From: Akkermansiaceae bacterium
GTDB lineage: Bacteria > Verrucomicrobiota > Verrucomicrobiia > Verrucomicrobiales > Akkermansiaceae
Length of the DNA: 6,125 nucleotides
Assembly: GCA_028293225.1 (NCBI GenBank)
Contig: JAQGPE010000055.1
Span: 1-6,125, forward strand
Reading direction: 5' to 3'
Shown: in pieces, positions 1 to 6,125 of the stretch
Position numbering within the stretch: position 1 is the first letter of the stretch
Layout: each line of letters begins with the position of its first letter
Program-made: the position numbers and the translations under genes
Notes under the pieces: generated by a model
Database searches by the model: none
Told to the model about the DNA's origin: nothing
The model's input: only the letters and a program-made list of their open reading frames with translations

Positions 1-1049
1 GTTTTCTTCGCATCGACGGCGGCTTCCACCAGGTTGGCCTGGAAAAGCTCGCGGCTGGCGTGGTGGGAGCAGCAGAAGGTCGAGACCATGCCGCCCTTGT
101 CGAGAAGCTTCAGAGAGCGCAGGTGGATCTCCTTGTACCCGCGCATGGCGTCGGCCAGGGTCTTCTTGTTGCGGGTGAAGCTGGGAGGATCCAGGATGAT
201 CAGATCGTATTCCGGCGCGGCGTGCTTCAGGAAGCCGAAGACATTGTGCTCCTGGACATCGATTTCCAGGCCGTTGATTTCGGCGTTGCGGCGGGCGGCG
301 GCACAGGCGTGCTCGGAGATGTCCACGGCGGTGACTTTGGCCGCTCCGGCCTTGGCGCAGGCGAGGGCGAAACCGCCCTGGTTGGTGAAGCAGTCGAGAA
401 CCCGCTTGCCCTTGGCGAAATGAGCCACTTCGGCGTGGGCCTGCAACTGGTCCAGATAGAGGCCGGTTTTCTGGCCGTCGAGGATGTCGATCTCGAACTG
501 CAGGTCGTTGGCGGTGACGGTGAAGACTCCCGGGTTCTGGCCGTGAAGGAGGCGGATTTCGTTTTCCATGCCCTCGGCCTTCAGAACCGGGGAATCGTTG
601 CGCAGGAGAACGGAAGTGGGATTGATCAGCTCCAGCAGGGCGGCGAGGATCAGATCCAGCCGCAGGTGCATGCCCAGCGTCAGGGTCTGGACCACCAGGT
701 GTTCGCCGTAGCGATCGACGATGAGTCCCGGGATGCCATCGGACTCGCTCCAAACCAGCCGGCAGAGCTTGGGGTCGATGCCGAGGCGCTCGCGGAGTTC
801 GCCGGCCTGGCCGATGCGGCGCAGGAAAAAGTCGGCATCGAGATCCTGGCGGCGCCGCGAGAAGCGGCGGGCGACGATCTGGGAGTGGGGATTGTAGATC
901 GCCGTGCCGAGCGGGCGGTCGTTGAAATCCTTCAGCGTGACGACGTCACCGGGCTGCGGGTCACCGAAGGCCTTCTTCACTTCGGAAGAGTAGACCCATT
1001 CGTGGCCGTGAAAGATGCGGGCGCGGGGAGCGATGACGAGTCCGGGCAT
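1..1049 (-). CDS. Class I SAM-dependent rRNA methyltransferase, RlmI-like (C-terminus cut by window edge)
   Basis: This reading frame is open from ATG at 1049 down to position 1 (349 codons), with no stop before the edge. Residues about 1-75 look like the N-terminal PUA RNA-binding domain of the COG1092/RlmI family (start PGLVIAPRARIFHGHEWVYS). A middle segment contains the family signature GQKTGLYLDQ. The Rossmann methyltransferase fold follows: SAM motif I at V217-LDCFTNQGGF, motif IV D287-PPSF, and a C326-C-S-H-H motif that carries the candidate catalytic cysteine. E. coli RlmI makes m5C in 23S rRNA; the substrate here is inferred only from the family. Family members are near 390-400 residues, so roughly 45 residues should lie outside. 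The ATG at 1067 is in frame and possible; 1049 fits the usual family start better, and neither has a clear Shine-Dalgarno. The gene lies downstream of a terminator, so it probably has its own promoter, which I could not identify. Confidence 0.93.
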   Translation of the reverse strand, partial: MPGLVIAPRARIFHGHEWVYSSEVKKAFGDPQPGDVVTLKDFNDRPLGTAIYNPHSQIVARRFSRRRQDLDADFFLRRIGQAGELRERLGIDPKLCRLVWSESDGIPGLIVDRYGEHLVVQTLTLGMHLRLDLILAALLELINPTSVLLRNDSPVLKAEGMENEIRLLHGQNPGVFTVTANDLQFEIDILDGQKTGLYLDQLQAHAEVAHFAKGKRVLDCFTNQGGFALACAKAGAAKVTAVDISEHACAAARRNAEINGLEIDVQEHNVFGFLKHAAPEYDLIILDPPSFTRNKKTLADAMRGYKEIHLRSLKLLDKGGMVSTFCCSHHASRELFQANLVEAAVDAKK

Positions 1050-1150
1050 AGCGTGGGGGCAAGGCATGAGGCGGACGGGGGACCGGAGCAAGCACGGAAA
1101 GACGTGGTGGCGAAGTCCGCCGCGCCGCCGGAGTTTCCCGCGCCGCCGGG

Positions 1151-1189
1151 AAAAGTAAAACGCGCGGACGGATGACCCGCCCGCGCGTT
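1151..1189 (-). terminator. Rho-independent terminator of the exoprotein gene
   Basis: A perfect 9-bp stem is formed by 1159-1167 (AACGCGCGG) and 1181-1189 (CCGCGCGTT). A further 3-bp inner stem (1169-1171 with 1177-1179) lies within the loop. Read on the minus strand, the stem runs straight into TTTTACTTTT, the T-rich tract expected for intrinsic termination. The plus-strand side has no such tract, so it acts in the leftward direction. It lies 105 bases past the stop codon of the exoprotein gene and about 100 bases before the methyltransferase start, which makes these two same-strand genes separate transcripts. Confidence 0.85.
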
Positions 1190-1205
1190 CTGCTCGATTT
1201 CGATA

Positions 1206-1281
1206 CGGGTTACCCAAGAAACCCGCACCGATCGGAGGATCACCGCCCGATGAAACGGGTGATCTTCCGGAAGGGGGAAGA
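1206..1281 (-). other. Stem-loop cluster in the 3' untranslated region of the exoprotein gene
   Basis: Three further hairpins lie between the stop codon and the terminator. One is TCTTCC (1263-1268) with GGAAGA (1276-1281), which contains the 10-bp palindrome CTTCCGGAAG. The second is GATCA...CCCG (1238-1249) with CGGGTGATC (1256-1264), a bulged 9-bp stem. The third is CGGGTT (1206-1211) with AACCCG (1220-1225). Neighbouring stems share a base or two, so the first two may be alternatives. None is followed by a T-run, so these are more likely RNA 3'-end stabilisers or folding noise in GC-rich DNA than terminators. Confidence 0.45.
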
Positions 1282-1293
1282 CCGTGCGTGTCC

Positions 1294-3810
1294 TTATTCC
1301 TGCTCGACCCGGAAGAAGCCCTTGGCGGAGCGTGGGAAGGGAACCGTGGCGGTCGTCTGGCCCGCGGCGCCGGGGATGCCGGAGCGGAGCACGCCCGACC
1401 AGCCGGTGAGGTCGGATGAGGTCGTGACGCGGTAGGTTTTCGCCGCGGTGCTGGTCCAGGTGAGCGTCACCTCATTGGTCGTGAAGTTGAAGCTGGAGGA
1501 AATCAGCTTGAAATCCGATGGCGCCACGACACCGCTGGTCAGGGACCAACTGGTGATGTCATGGGCTTCCGCAAGACCGCCGGTGCGGGAGGCAAAGCCG
1601 ACGTAGGCGGTGCCGGTGGCATCGACCGCTCCCAGCGTGGCCAGATTGACCGCCAGGTGATCGACCACCAGGATGTCCTCGAAATACACGCTCAGGCTGC
1701 CGGGCGTGTAGACCACGTGGACTGGATAGGGGGCGCCCTGGCCGGTGGGGTCCAGCAGTGCGCCGGCGCCCCGCAGGGTGATTCCGGGGATCGTCGCCAG
1801 ATCGACCAGCGCGAGTTCGGTGCCGGCGCTGGCGATGCGGAGGGTGGCCGGGCTCTGCTCGGTGCCGTTGACGAAGGTGTCGAAGGCGACGCTCAGGGCG
1901 TTGGTCTGCGCACCGGTCTCGGCGTTGATGACCTGGAGATTGCTGCCGGCCGGGCTGTTCTGGACAATGAAGGCGAGACCATCGGCGCCGGTGGCGCTGT
2001 CGAGGCGGCTGATCTGCATGTTGAAGGTGGTGTCGAAACCCTGGCCGACGTTCTGGCGCTTACGGAACCAGACCGTGGAGGACTGGCCGTTGACTTGGTC
2101 GGTCAGACGGAGGCGCTTGTGGTCGCCCGGCAGCGGCCGGTTGGCGAAGTCATTCAGGATCTGAGCCGATCCGAACAGGGCCAGCTCATTGCCGGAGTTG
2201 TCGAAGTCGGAGTAGGCGATGGTCGTGATGACCGGGGTGATGACATTCACGGCAAAGGTCGCGGTGCCAGGTGTCGCACCCGGGGAGCTTGCAGTGAGGG
2301 TGTAGGTCGTGGTCTGGGTGGGATGCAGGGTCAGCGTTCCGTTGGCGGCGGTCAACGTGGTGTTGGTCGCGCCGTCATTGATGACGAGCGTCTGCGATCC
2401 GGCGGACTGGTAGTTGAGATAGAGGGCGTCTCCCGAAACCAGAGTGGTGGCGCTGCCGGTGACGCTCACGTAGGGGATGAGCGACGAGCCGGGGAGGGGA
2501 ATTTGCAGCGTTGATGTGGTTCTGGTGGCCGGGGTCGGAAAGTCGAAGGCCGTGACGTTGTCGATCAGGGTCCAGGCCGTGCCGTCATTGCTGCCTTCCA
2601 GGGTCCAGCGCACCGGGTCGCGGTCGGCACCGTCGTTGCCGGTCGTGATGGCGTAGCTGCCGATGGGTGGCGGGCTGGCTCCGAAGTCGAAGATCAGCGG
2701 CGCTTTGTTGTAGTCGAGCCACTTGGTGGTGAGGTCGTTGTCAATGACCTTCGAGGCATCCTCGGGGACGTTTGGATTCGTCGCGCCGCCGGGATTTTGC
2801 ACTCCGACCGGAGTCACTTGTCCGGTGCTGTTATAAAAGGCGAATTCGGTCAGCTGGGTCCAGGTGGTAGTCGTTTCGTCGCGGGTCTTCAGGGTTTTGT
2901 AGCGGACGTAGCGGAAGGTGGATTCCCCGCCGACGACTGAGCGGAGGATCGTCGAGGCGGTGGCCGTGTTGCCGGTACCGCTGTCTTTCGCGGTGATCTG
3001 ATAAGTGTGATCGCCGGGAGTCAGGATCAGTTCCTGGTTGCCGGAGGTCCCGACCGAGCCCACGTCCGTGATGGTCACCTGATCGGCGAACGAGGTGCCC
3101 CAGTTGAGGAAGGGATGGTCGGCGGTGCGGGAGATCGGCAGATCGACGTCGAAATAGTCGACCGAAACCGGGCCCTGGGCCTGCATTTCCGCGCTGACGC
3201 TGCTGATGGCGATGTCGCCTCCATTGCCGTTCTGGATTCGCAGGCGGGTGAAGTTGATATTCGGAGCCGCCAGCAAAACGCCCAAAGGAGTGCCGGTGGT
3301 GGCGGTGCCGGGGTAGAGGCTGGTGCGGCCGGTCTGCCAGTCATAGAGGAGCGTGACCACTCCGGTCGCGGTGGTCGGCACGGCATAGACCGCGGTGCCG
3401 AAGTTGACTTGGAAGCCGATGGAGGGATTGGTCCCGGACAAGTCGCCCACGAAGATATGCTCGTTGTCGCCGTCATAGAGCGAGACGCCGGCATAGCCGT
3501 CATTGTGGCTGAGGGCGGTGAAATCGATGGTCAGCTTGAGCAGGCGCTGGGTGCCATCGAAGGTTTGTGCGAAATTGCCGAAAGCCGTGCGGGCTCCACC
3601 GGCGGTGTTGATACCGCCGTTCTGAATGGTCATGGCGCCACCGGCAGGTTGGGTCCAGGCCTGGCCGGTGATGGGGATGCGGCCCGGCAGGGCGGTGCCG
3701 TCGGCGGCGGTGAAGTCATCGGAGAAAATCACCTGCCCTGAGGACGAGGCTACCGTGCAAGCGAGTGCGCCAACGACGGCCAGCAGGCCGCCGAAATAAG
3801 TGCGGGTCAT
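1294..3810 (-). CDS. Secreted multidomain adhesin-like protein (LamG-like, Ig-like, F5/8C-like, L-type lectin-like)
   Basis: This is an 838-residue exported protein of unknown exact function, probably binding carbohydrate or a surface. Residues 1-25 are a signal peptide (Arg3, hydrophobic core GGLLAVVGALACTVA, likely cleavage near SSG25-Q). Residues ~28-210 resemble a LamG/concanavalin-like beta sandwich. Residues ~220-293 and ~446-527 are two copies of an Ig-like module. Residues ~297-420 resemble an F5/8 type C (discoidin) domain, with ASKVIDNDLTTKWLDY and RWTLEGSNDGTAWTLI as hallmarks. Residues ~531-757 resemble an L-type lectin (TGADGLAFIVQN core). Residues ~763-838 form a C-terminal module (YRVTTSSDLTGW...FFRVEQE) common at the ends of verrucomicrobial exoproteins. 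No catalytic motif, PEP-CTERM or LPXTG signal is seen. Cys18 sits in a relaxed lipobox-like context (GALAC), so a lipoprotein is a weak alternative. The ATG at 3810 gives a complete signal peptide, although the leader before it is C/A-rich without a Shine-Dalgarno. The stop is TAA at 1294-1296. Confidence 0.9.
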   Translation of the reverse strand: MTRTYFGGLLAVVGALACTVASSSGQVIFSDDFTAADGTALPGRIPITGQAWTQPAGGAMTIQNGGINTAGGARTAFGNFAQTFDGTQRLLKLTIDFTALSHNDGYAGVSLYDGDNEHIFVGDLSGTNPSIGFQVNFGTAVYAVPTTATGVVTLLYDWQTGRTSLYPGTATTGTPLGVLLAAPNINFTRLRIQNGNGGDIAISSVSAEMQAQGPVSVDYFDVDLPISRTADHPFLNWGTSFADQVTITDVGSVGTSGNQELILTPGDHTYQITAKDSGTGNTATASTILRSVVGGESTFRYVRYKTLKTRDETTTTWTQLTEFAFYNSTGQVTPVGVQNPGGATNPNVPEDASKVIDNDLTTKWLDYNKAPLIFDFGASPPPIGSYAITTGNDGADRDPVRWTLEGSNDGTAWTLIDNVTAFDFPTPATRTTSTLQIPLPGSSLIPYVSVTGSATTLVSGDALYLNYQSAGSQTLVINDGATNTTLTAANGTLTLHPTQTTTYTLTASSPGATPGTATFAVNVITPVITTIAYSDFDNSGNELALFGSAQILNDFANRPLPGDHKRLRLTDQVNGQSSTVWFRKRQNVGQGFDTTFNMQISRLDSATGADGLAFIVQNSPAGSNLQVINAETGAQTNALSVAFDTFVNGTEQSPATLRIASAGTELALVDLATIPGITLRGAGALLDPTGQGAPYPVHVVYTPGSLSVYFEDILVVDHLAVNLATLGAVDATGTAYVGFASRTGGLAEAHDITSWSLTSGVVAPSDFKLISSSFNFTTNEVTLTWTSTAAKTYRVTTSSDLTGWSGVLRSGIPGAAGQTTATVPFPRSAKGFFRVEQE

Positions 3811-3836
3811 TGGGTTTTGGGGAATTGGGGTTCGTC

Positions 3837-3849
3837 AAAATGCCCGGGG
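3837..3849. repeat. 13-bp direct repeat, copy 1
   Basis: The sequence AAAATGCCCGGGG occurs here and again at 3984-3996, 147 bp apart. This copy lies 27 bp upstream of the exoprotein start codon. Exact 13-bp identity is not expected by chance within a 274-bp region, so it may be a protein-binding site shared by the two divergent genes. Confidence 0.5.
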
Positions 3850-3881
3850 AAACGATAGCTTGGGTGCGGCGTTTCCAGAGG

Positions 3882-3922
3882 CATGAAGCAGAAGACCCGG
3901 TTGAAGGATCGAACGCTTCATG
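3882..3922. repeat. 8-bp inverted repeat in the divergent promoter region
   Basis: CATGAAGC (3882-3889) and GCTTCATG (3915-3922) are exact reverse complements separated by 25 bp. They sit between the two 13-bp direct repeats. The arms could be half-sites of an operator or the foot of a stem-loop, but an 8-bp pair can occur by chance in a region of this size. Confidence 0.3.
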
Positions 3923-3983
3923 ACGTAATGCGGATTCGGTCTGCGGTTTCCGCCAAAGTTTCAGGGGAAATTTCTCATCCTGA

Positions 3984-3996
3984 AAAATGCCCGGGG
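3984..3996. repeat. 13-bp direct repeat, copy 2
   Basis: This is the second copy of AAAATGCCCGGGG. Here the core extends into TGCCC-G-GGGCA (3988-3998), a two-fold symmetric 11-mer of the kind recognised by dimeric regulators. Copy 1 has lost part of that symmetry (GGGGAA instead of GGGGCA). It lies 88 bp upstream of the chosen sigma factor start. Confidence 0.5.
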
Positions 3997-4084
3997 CAAG
4001 TTGCCTGAATGCACGCTTACGGGCATCGTTTCATGCCCAAGATTCACCTTGCCGCTGCTCTGGCGCTCCGGTAGCGGTCGTGGA

Positions 4085-4654
4085 ATGACCGAGGTGGCCG
4101 CCATACTCGAAGAGTTGAATCGCGGCGAGGGCGTGGCATCCGAACGTCTGCTGCCGCTCGTCTACGAAGAGCTGCGCCGGCTGGCCGCCTCACGCATGCA
4201 GCGCGAGTCCGGCAGCCAGACGCTGCAGCCGACCGCGCTGGTTCACGAGGCGTGGCTGCGGCTGGTCGGCAATGGCGATCCGTCCTGGCAGAATCAGGCG
4301 CACTTCTTCGGTGCGGCGGCGCGCGCGATGCGTCGCATCCTGGTGGATCGCTCGCGCAGCAAGGCGGCAATGAAGCGACAGTCGCGCGAGAATGTGCCGG
4401 ATCTGGATAACGAGGCGACCGTGGAGGCGGACGATCATATTCTGATGATCCACGAGAGCCTGAAGCGGCTGGAGAAGGAGGACCCGGCCGCGGCGAACGT
4501 CGTACTTCTCAAGTTCTACAGTGGACTTAGTAGTGAGGAGATCGCGCGCATGTCGCAGTGCAGCGTCCGCTCGGTGGAGAGGCAGTGGACCCTCGCCAAG
4601 GCGCGGCTTTATCAGATGATCCAGGAGGACCAGGGGAATCCCCAGCGGCCATGA
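4085..4654 (+). CDS. ECF-like RNA polymerase sigma factor (TIGR02999/Sigma70_ECF type, kinase-linked)
   Basis: This 189-residue sigma factor would direct RNA polymerase to a specific promoter set. Region 2 spans about residues 18-100 and has the hallmark strings of this family: LLPLVYEELRRLAASRM, LQPTALVHEAWLRL, and H73-FFGAAARAMRRILVDRSR. Region 4 spans about 120-180 with a helix-turn-helix, L148-SSEEIARMSQCSVRSVERQW, followed by KARLYQMI. There is no C-terminal extension or membrane segment. I chose ATG at 4085 because family proteins begin a few residues before the first helix (MTEVAAILEELNRGE). An in-frame TTG at 4001 would add 28 residues without family resemblance. No clear Shine-Dalgarno precedes 4085. 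Its TGA overlaps the ATG of the kinase gene (ATGA, 4651-4654). Families of this kind (for example ECF43) are known to be encoded beside Ser/Thr kinases and can be activated by phosphorylation rather than by release from an anti-sigma factor; that mode is inferred here. Confidence 0.93.
   Translation: MTEVAAILEELNRGEGVASERLLPLVYEELRRLAASRMQRESGSQTLQPTALVHEAWLRLVGNGDPSWQNQAHFFGAAARAMRRILVDRSRSKAAMKRQSRENVPDLDNEATVEADDHILMIHESLKRLEKEDPAAANVVLLKFYSGLSSEEIARMSQCSVRSVERQWTLAKARLYQMIQEDQGNPQRP
4632..4654 (+). promoter_or_regulatory. Translational coupling junction between sigma factor and kinase genes
   Basis: The sequence ATGA at 4651-4654 holds both the kinase start codon and the sigma factor stop codon. 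The nearest purine-rich element, AGGGG at 4632-4636, is 14 bases from the ATG, farther than an ideal Shine-Dalgarno. This arrangement favours ribosome re-initiation and a fixed ratio of the two proteins from one transcript. Confidence 0.65.
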
Positions 4655-6125
4655 GCATGACCACCATCCTTTCATCGAGCGACGTCGAAGGCGTGATCTT
4701 CGAGGCGGCCCTCGCGCTGGAGGACCCGGCCGTGCAGCAGGCTTTCCTGAAGAGATCCTTTCAGGGCGATCCGAAGGGGCTGGCGGAAATGACCGTCCTG
4801 CTGAGTTCCGCACGCGATGCGGCGTCCTTTTTCGTGGAGGCGCGCGAGCAGCGCACGATCGTCGCCTCGGACGTGCTGGCTGATATCACCCGGATGGATC
4901 TGCCGTGCACTCCCGAGCCGGCCGTGCAGGCGGAAGGACCGGGCACGCGGATCGGGCGCTATCGCCTGGTCAAGCGGATCGGCGAAGGCGGCTGCGGCGT
5001 GGTCTACGAGGCCGAGCAGGAACAGCCGATGCGCCGTCGCGTGGCGCTGAAGGTGATCCGCCTCGGCATGGATACCGAAGGGGTGATCGCGAGATTCGAG
5101 ATCGAGCGCCAGGCGCTGGCACTGATGGATCACCCGAACATCGCCCGGGTGTTGGACGCCGGGTCGACGGTGAGTGGCAGACCTTACTTTGTGATGGAAC
5201 TCGTCGACGGGGAAAAGATCACCTCGTACTGCGATGAGCGCGGACTCGGAAACACGGAGCGGCTGGAGCTTTTCATCCAGGTCTGCCAGGCGATCCAGCA
5301 CGCGCATCAGAAGGGGATCATCCACCGCGACATCAAGCCGTCGAACATTCTGATCACCCATCACGACGGCGCCGCATCGCCGAAGGTCATCGACTTCGGG
5401 ATCGCCAAGGCGACCGATCCGCAATTGACGGGAGAGACCGCCTTCACGGCGCACGACCAGTTCATGGGCACGCCGGCCTACATGAGCCCGGAGCAGGTGG
5501 ACATGGTGGGGATCGATGTCGATACGCGCAGCGACATCTACAGTCTCGGCGTGCTGTTGTTCGAGCTTCTGACCTCCCGCACACCTTTCGATGGGGAAGA
5601 GTTGGTGAAGTCGGGGCTCTCCGAGATGCGCCGTACTTTGTTGGAGACGCCCAGGCCGCTGCCCTCCCAGATGCTTGCCACCGCCTCGGTGGACGGGCTG
5701 GCGGACATCGCGGCACGCCGGCATCTGGAGCCGCAGCGGTTGATTTCCTTTGTCCGCGGCGACCTCGACTGGATCGCGATGAAGGCCATGGAGCGCAATC
5801 GCAACCGGCGCTATCAGACGGTGAACAGCCTGGCGATGGACGTGCAGCGCTTCCTGAACAACCAGCCGGTGATCGCGCGGCCGCCGGGGCGGTTCTATCT
5901 GTTCGGAAAATTTGTCCGCCGCAACCGGCTGGCCGTCGTCTCGTGTGTAGCCGTGGCGCTGTCATTGATCGCCGGACTGGGCGCGGCCATGACCCTGTAT
6001 TTCCGCGAACGCCAGGCGCTGGTCGAGCAGGCCCGGCTGAGCAGAGAGACGGAAGCCTCCCGGGAGGCTGAGGCCCGGTTGCGGCGCGAGGCGCAGGCGC
6101 GGGCAAATGTGTCGCGCGTCGCTCT
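4651..6125 (+). CDS. Transmembrane Ser/Thr protein kinase, PknB/Hanks type (C-terminus cut by window edge)
   Basis: This frame is open from ATG at 4651 to the window end (491 codons, no stop). Residues ~12-60 form the short helical module usual in these kinases (ALALEDPAVQQAFL...GDPKGL). The kinase domain spans ~105-405: glycine loop G111-EGGCG, catalytic Lys134 in VALK, helix-C Glu152, H225-RD with D227, K229 and N232, D248-FG, and G273-TPAYMSPE with E281. All catalytic residues are intact, so it should be active. The segment ending in RGDLDWIAMKAMERNRNRRYQT (to ~390) is typical of planctomycete and verrucomicrobial kinases. One transmembrane helix lies at ~427-450, preceded by basic FVRRNR, giving a cytoplasmic kinase. 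A charged, probably coiled-coil segment follows (453-491); relatives often carry TPR repeats or beta-propellers after it, which would be outside the window. A second ATG at 4657 is possible. An AGGGG at 4632-4636 is a distant Shine-Dalgarno candidate, so translation is probably coupled to the sigma factor gene. Confidence 0.95.
   Translation, partial: MSMTTILSSSDVEGVIFEAALALEDPAVQQAFLKRSFQGDPKGLAEMTVLLSSARDAASFFVEAREQRTIVASDVLADITRMDLPCTPEPAVQAEGPGTRIGRYRLVKRIGEGGCGVVYEAEQEQPMRRRVALKVIRLGMDTEGVIARFEIERQALALMDHPNIARVLDAGSTVSGRPYFVMELVDGEKITSYCDERGLGNTERLELFIQVCQAIQHAHQKGIIHRDIKPSNILITHHDGAASPKVIDFGIAKATDPQLTGETAFTAHDQFMGTPAYMSPEQVDMVGIDVDTRSDIYSLGVLLFELLTSRTPFDGEELVKSGLSEMRRTLLETPRPLPSQMLATASVDGLADIAARRHLEPQRLISFVRGDLDWIAMKAMERNRNRRYQTVNSLAMDVQRFLNNQPVIARPPGRFYLFGKFVRRNRLAVVSCVAVALSLIAGLGAAMTLYFRERQALVEQARLSRETEASREAEARLRREAQARANVSRVA

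Larger units (their letters stand above)
3811..4084. promoter_or_regulatory. Divergent intergenic region between the exoprotein gene and the sigma factor gene
   Basis: These 274 bases must hold the promoters of both divergently transcribed genes. It is visibly richer in A/T than the flanking coding sequence. No convincing -35/-10 pair for a housekeeping sigma factor could be found on either strand; a TTGAAG at 3901-3906 lacks a good partner hexamer. The region contains a 13-bp exact direct repeat and an 8-bp inverted repeat, listed separately. No small gene or tRNA is seen. Positions 4001-4084 are in frame with the sigma factor but are treated here as leader. Confidence 0.5.

Noticed and set aside
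60..1175. A 371-codon open frame on the plus strand opposite the methyltransferase
   Set aside because: It is antisense to a frame with clear RlmI-family motifs, its product is low in complexity with no recognisable domain, and long antisense frames are common in GC-rich coding DNA.
977..1243. An 88-codon minus-strand frame spanning the gap upstream of the methyltransferase
   Set aside because: It runs through the terminator hairpin and overlaps the methyltransferase start in a different frame; no domain or ribosome binding site supports it.
1561..3741. Plus-strand frames of 317 and 244 codons opposite the exoprotein gene
   Set aside because: Their products are Gly/Asp/Arg/Val-rich without domain signatures, while the minus-strand frame has a signal peptide and recognisable domains.
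3754..3810. Lipobox in the exoprotein signal peptide (GALAC, Cys18)
   Set aside because: It fits only a relaxed lipoprotein pattern with Ala rather than Leu at -3, and a type I cleavage site follows near residue 25, so a lipoprotein is not the preferred reading.
3833..3838. TTGACG on the minus strand as a -35 element for the exoprotein gene
   Set aside because: A -10 element at normal spacing would fall on ACCCAA right at the start codon, which matches no consensus and leaves no leader.
4672..5724. A 350-codon minus-strand frame opposite the kinase gene
   Set aside because: The plus strand encodes every kinase catalytic motif through this stretch; the minus frame is His/Arg/Asp-rich shadow sequence.
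1..6125. CRISPR array, tRNA, rRNA, insertion sequence or attachment site
   Set aside because: No spaced repeat array, tRNA cloverleaf, transposase frame or terminal inverted repeats were found on either strand.

Overview
The window is GC-rich and carries four protein-coding regions, two of them cut by the window edges. Three traits suggest a member of the Verrucomicrobiota, with a Planctomycetota-like relative as the alternative. These are an ECF-like sigma factor overlapping a large transmembrane Ser/Thr kinase, a long secreted mosaic protein ending in a Tyr-Arg-Val...Phe-Phe-Arg-Val type C-terminal module, and weak or absent Shine-Dalgarno sequences. The assignment comes from family resemblance, not from a marker gene.

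Layout. Positions 1-1049 (minus strand) hold most of a PUA-plus-Rossmann rRNA methyltransferase of the RlmI type; its C-terminus lies beyond the left edge. Positions 1050-1293 are non-coding and hold several stem-loops, including a convincing minus-strand intrinsic terminator at 1151-1189 that separates the methyltransferase from the gene transcribed towards it. Positions 1294-3810 (minus) encode an 838-residue exported protein built from a LamG-like region, two copies of an Ig-like module, an F5/8C (discoidin)-like region, an L-type-lectin-like domain and a C-terminal beta module. Positions 3811-4084 form a divergent intergenic region with a 13-bp exact direct repeat. Positions 4085-4654 (plus) encode an ECF-like sigma factor. 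Its stop codon overlaps the ATG (4651) of a membrane Ser/Thr protein kinase that stays open to the right edge (at least 491 codons).

How they fit together. The sigma factor and kinase form a tightly coupled pair, probably a phospho-signalling unit in which the kinase senses a stimulus through its unseen extracytoplasmic or C-terminal part and controls the sigma factor. The exoprotein gene is transcribed divergently from the same intergenic region and is a natural candidate target, but that is inference from position only. The methyltransferase looks like an unrelated housekeeping translation gene with its own transcript.
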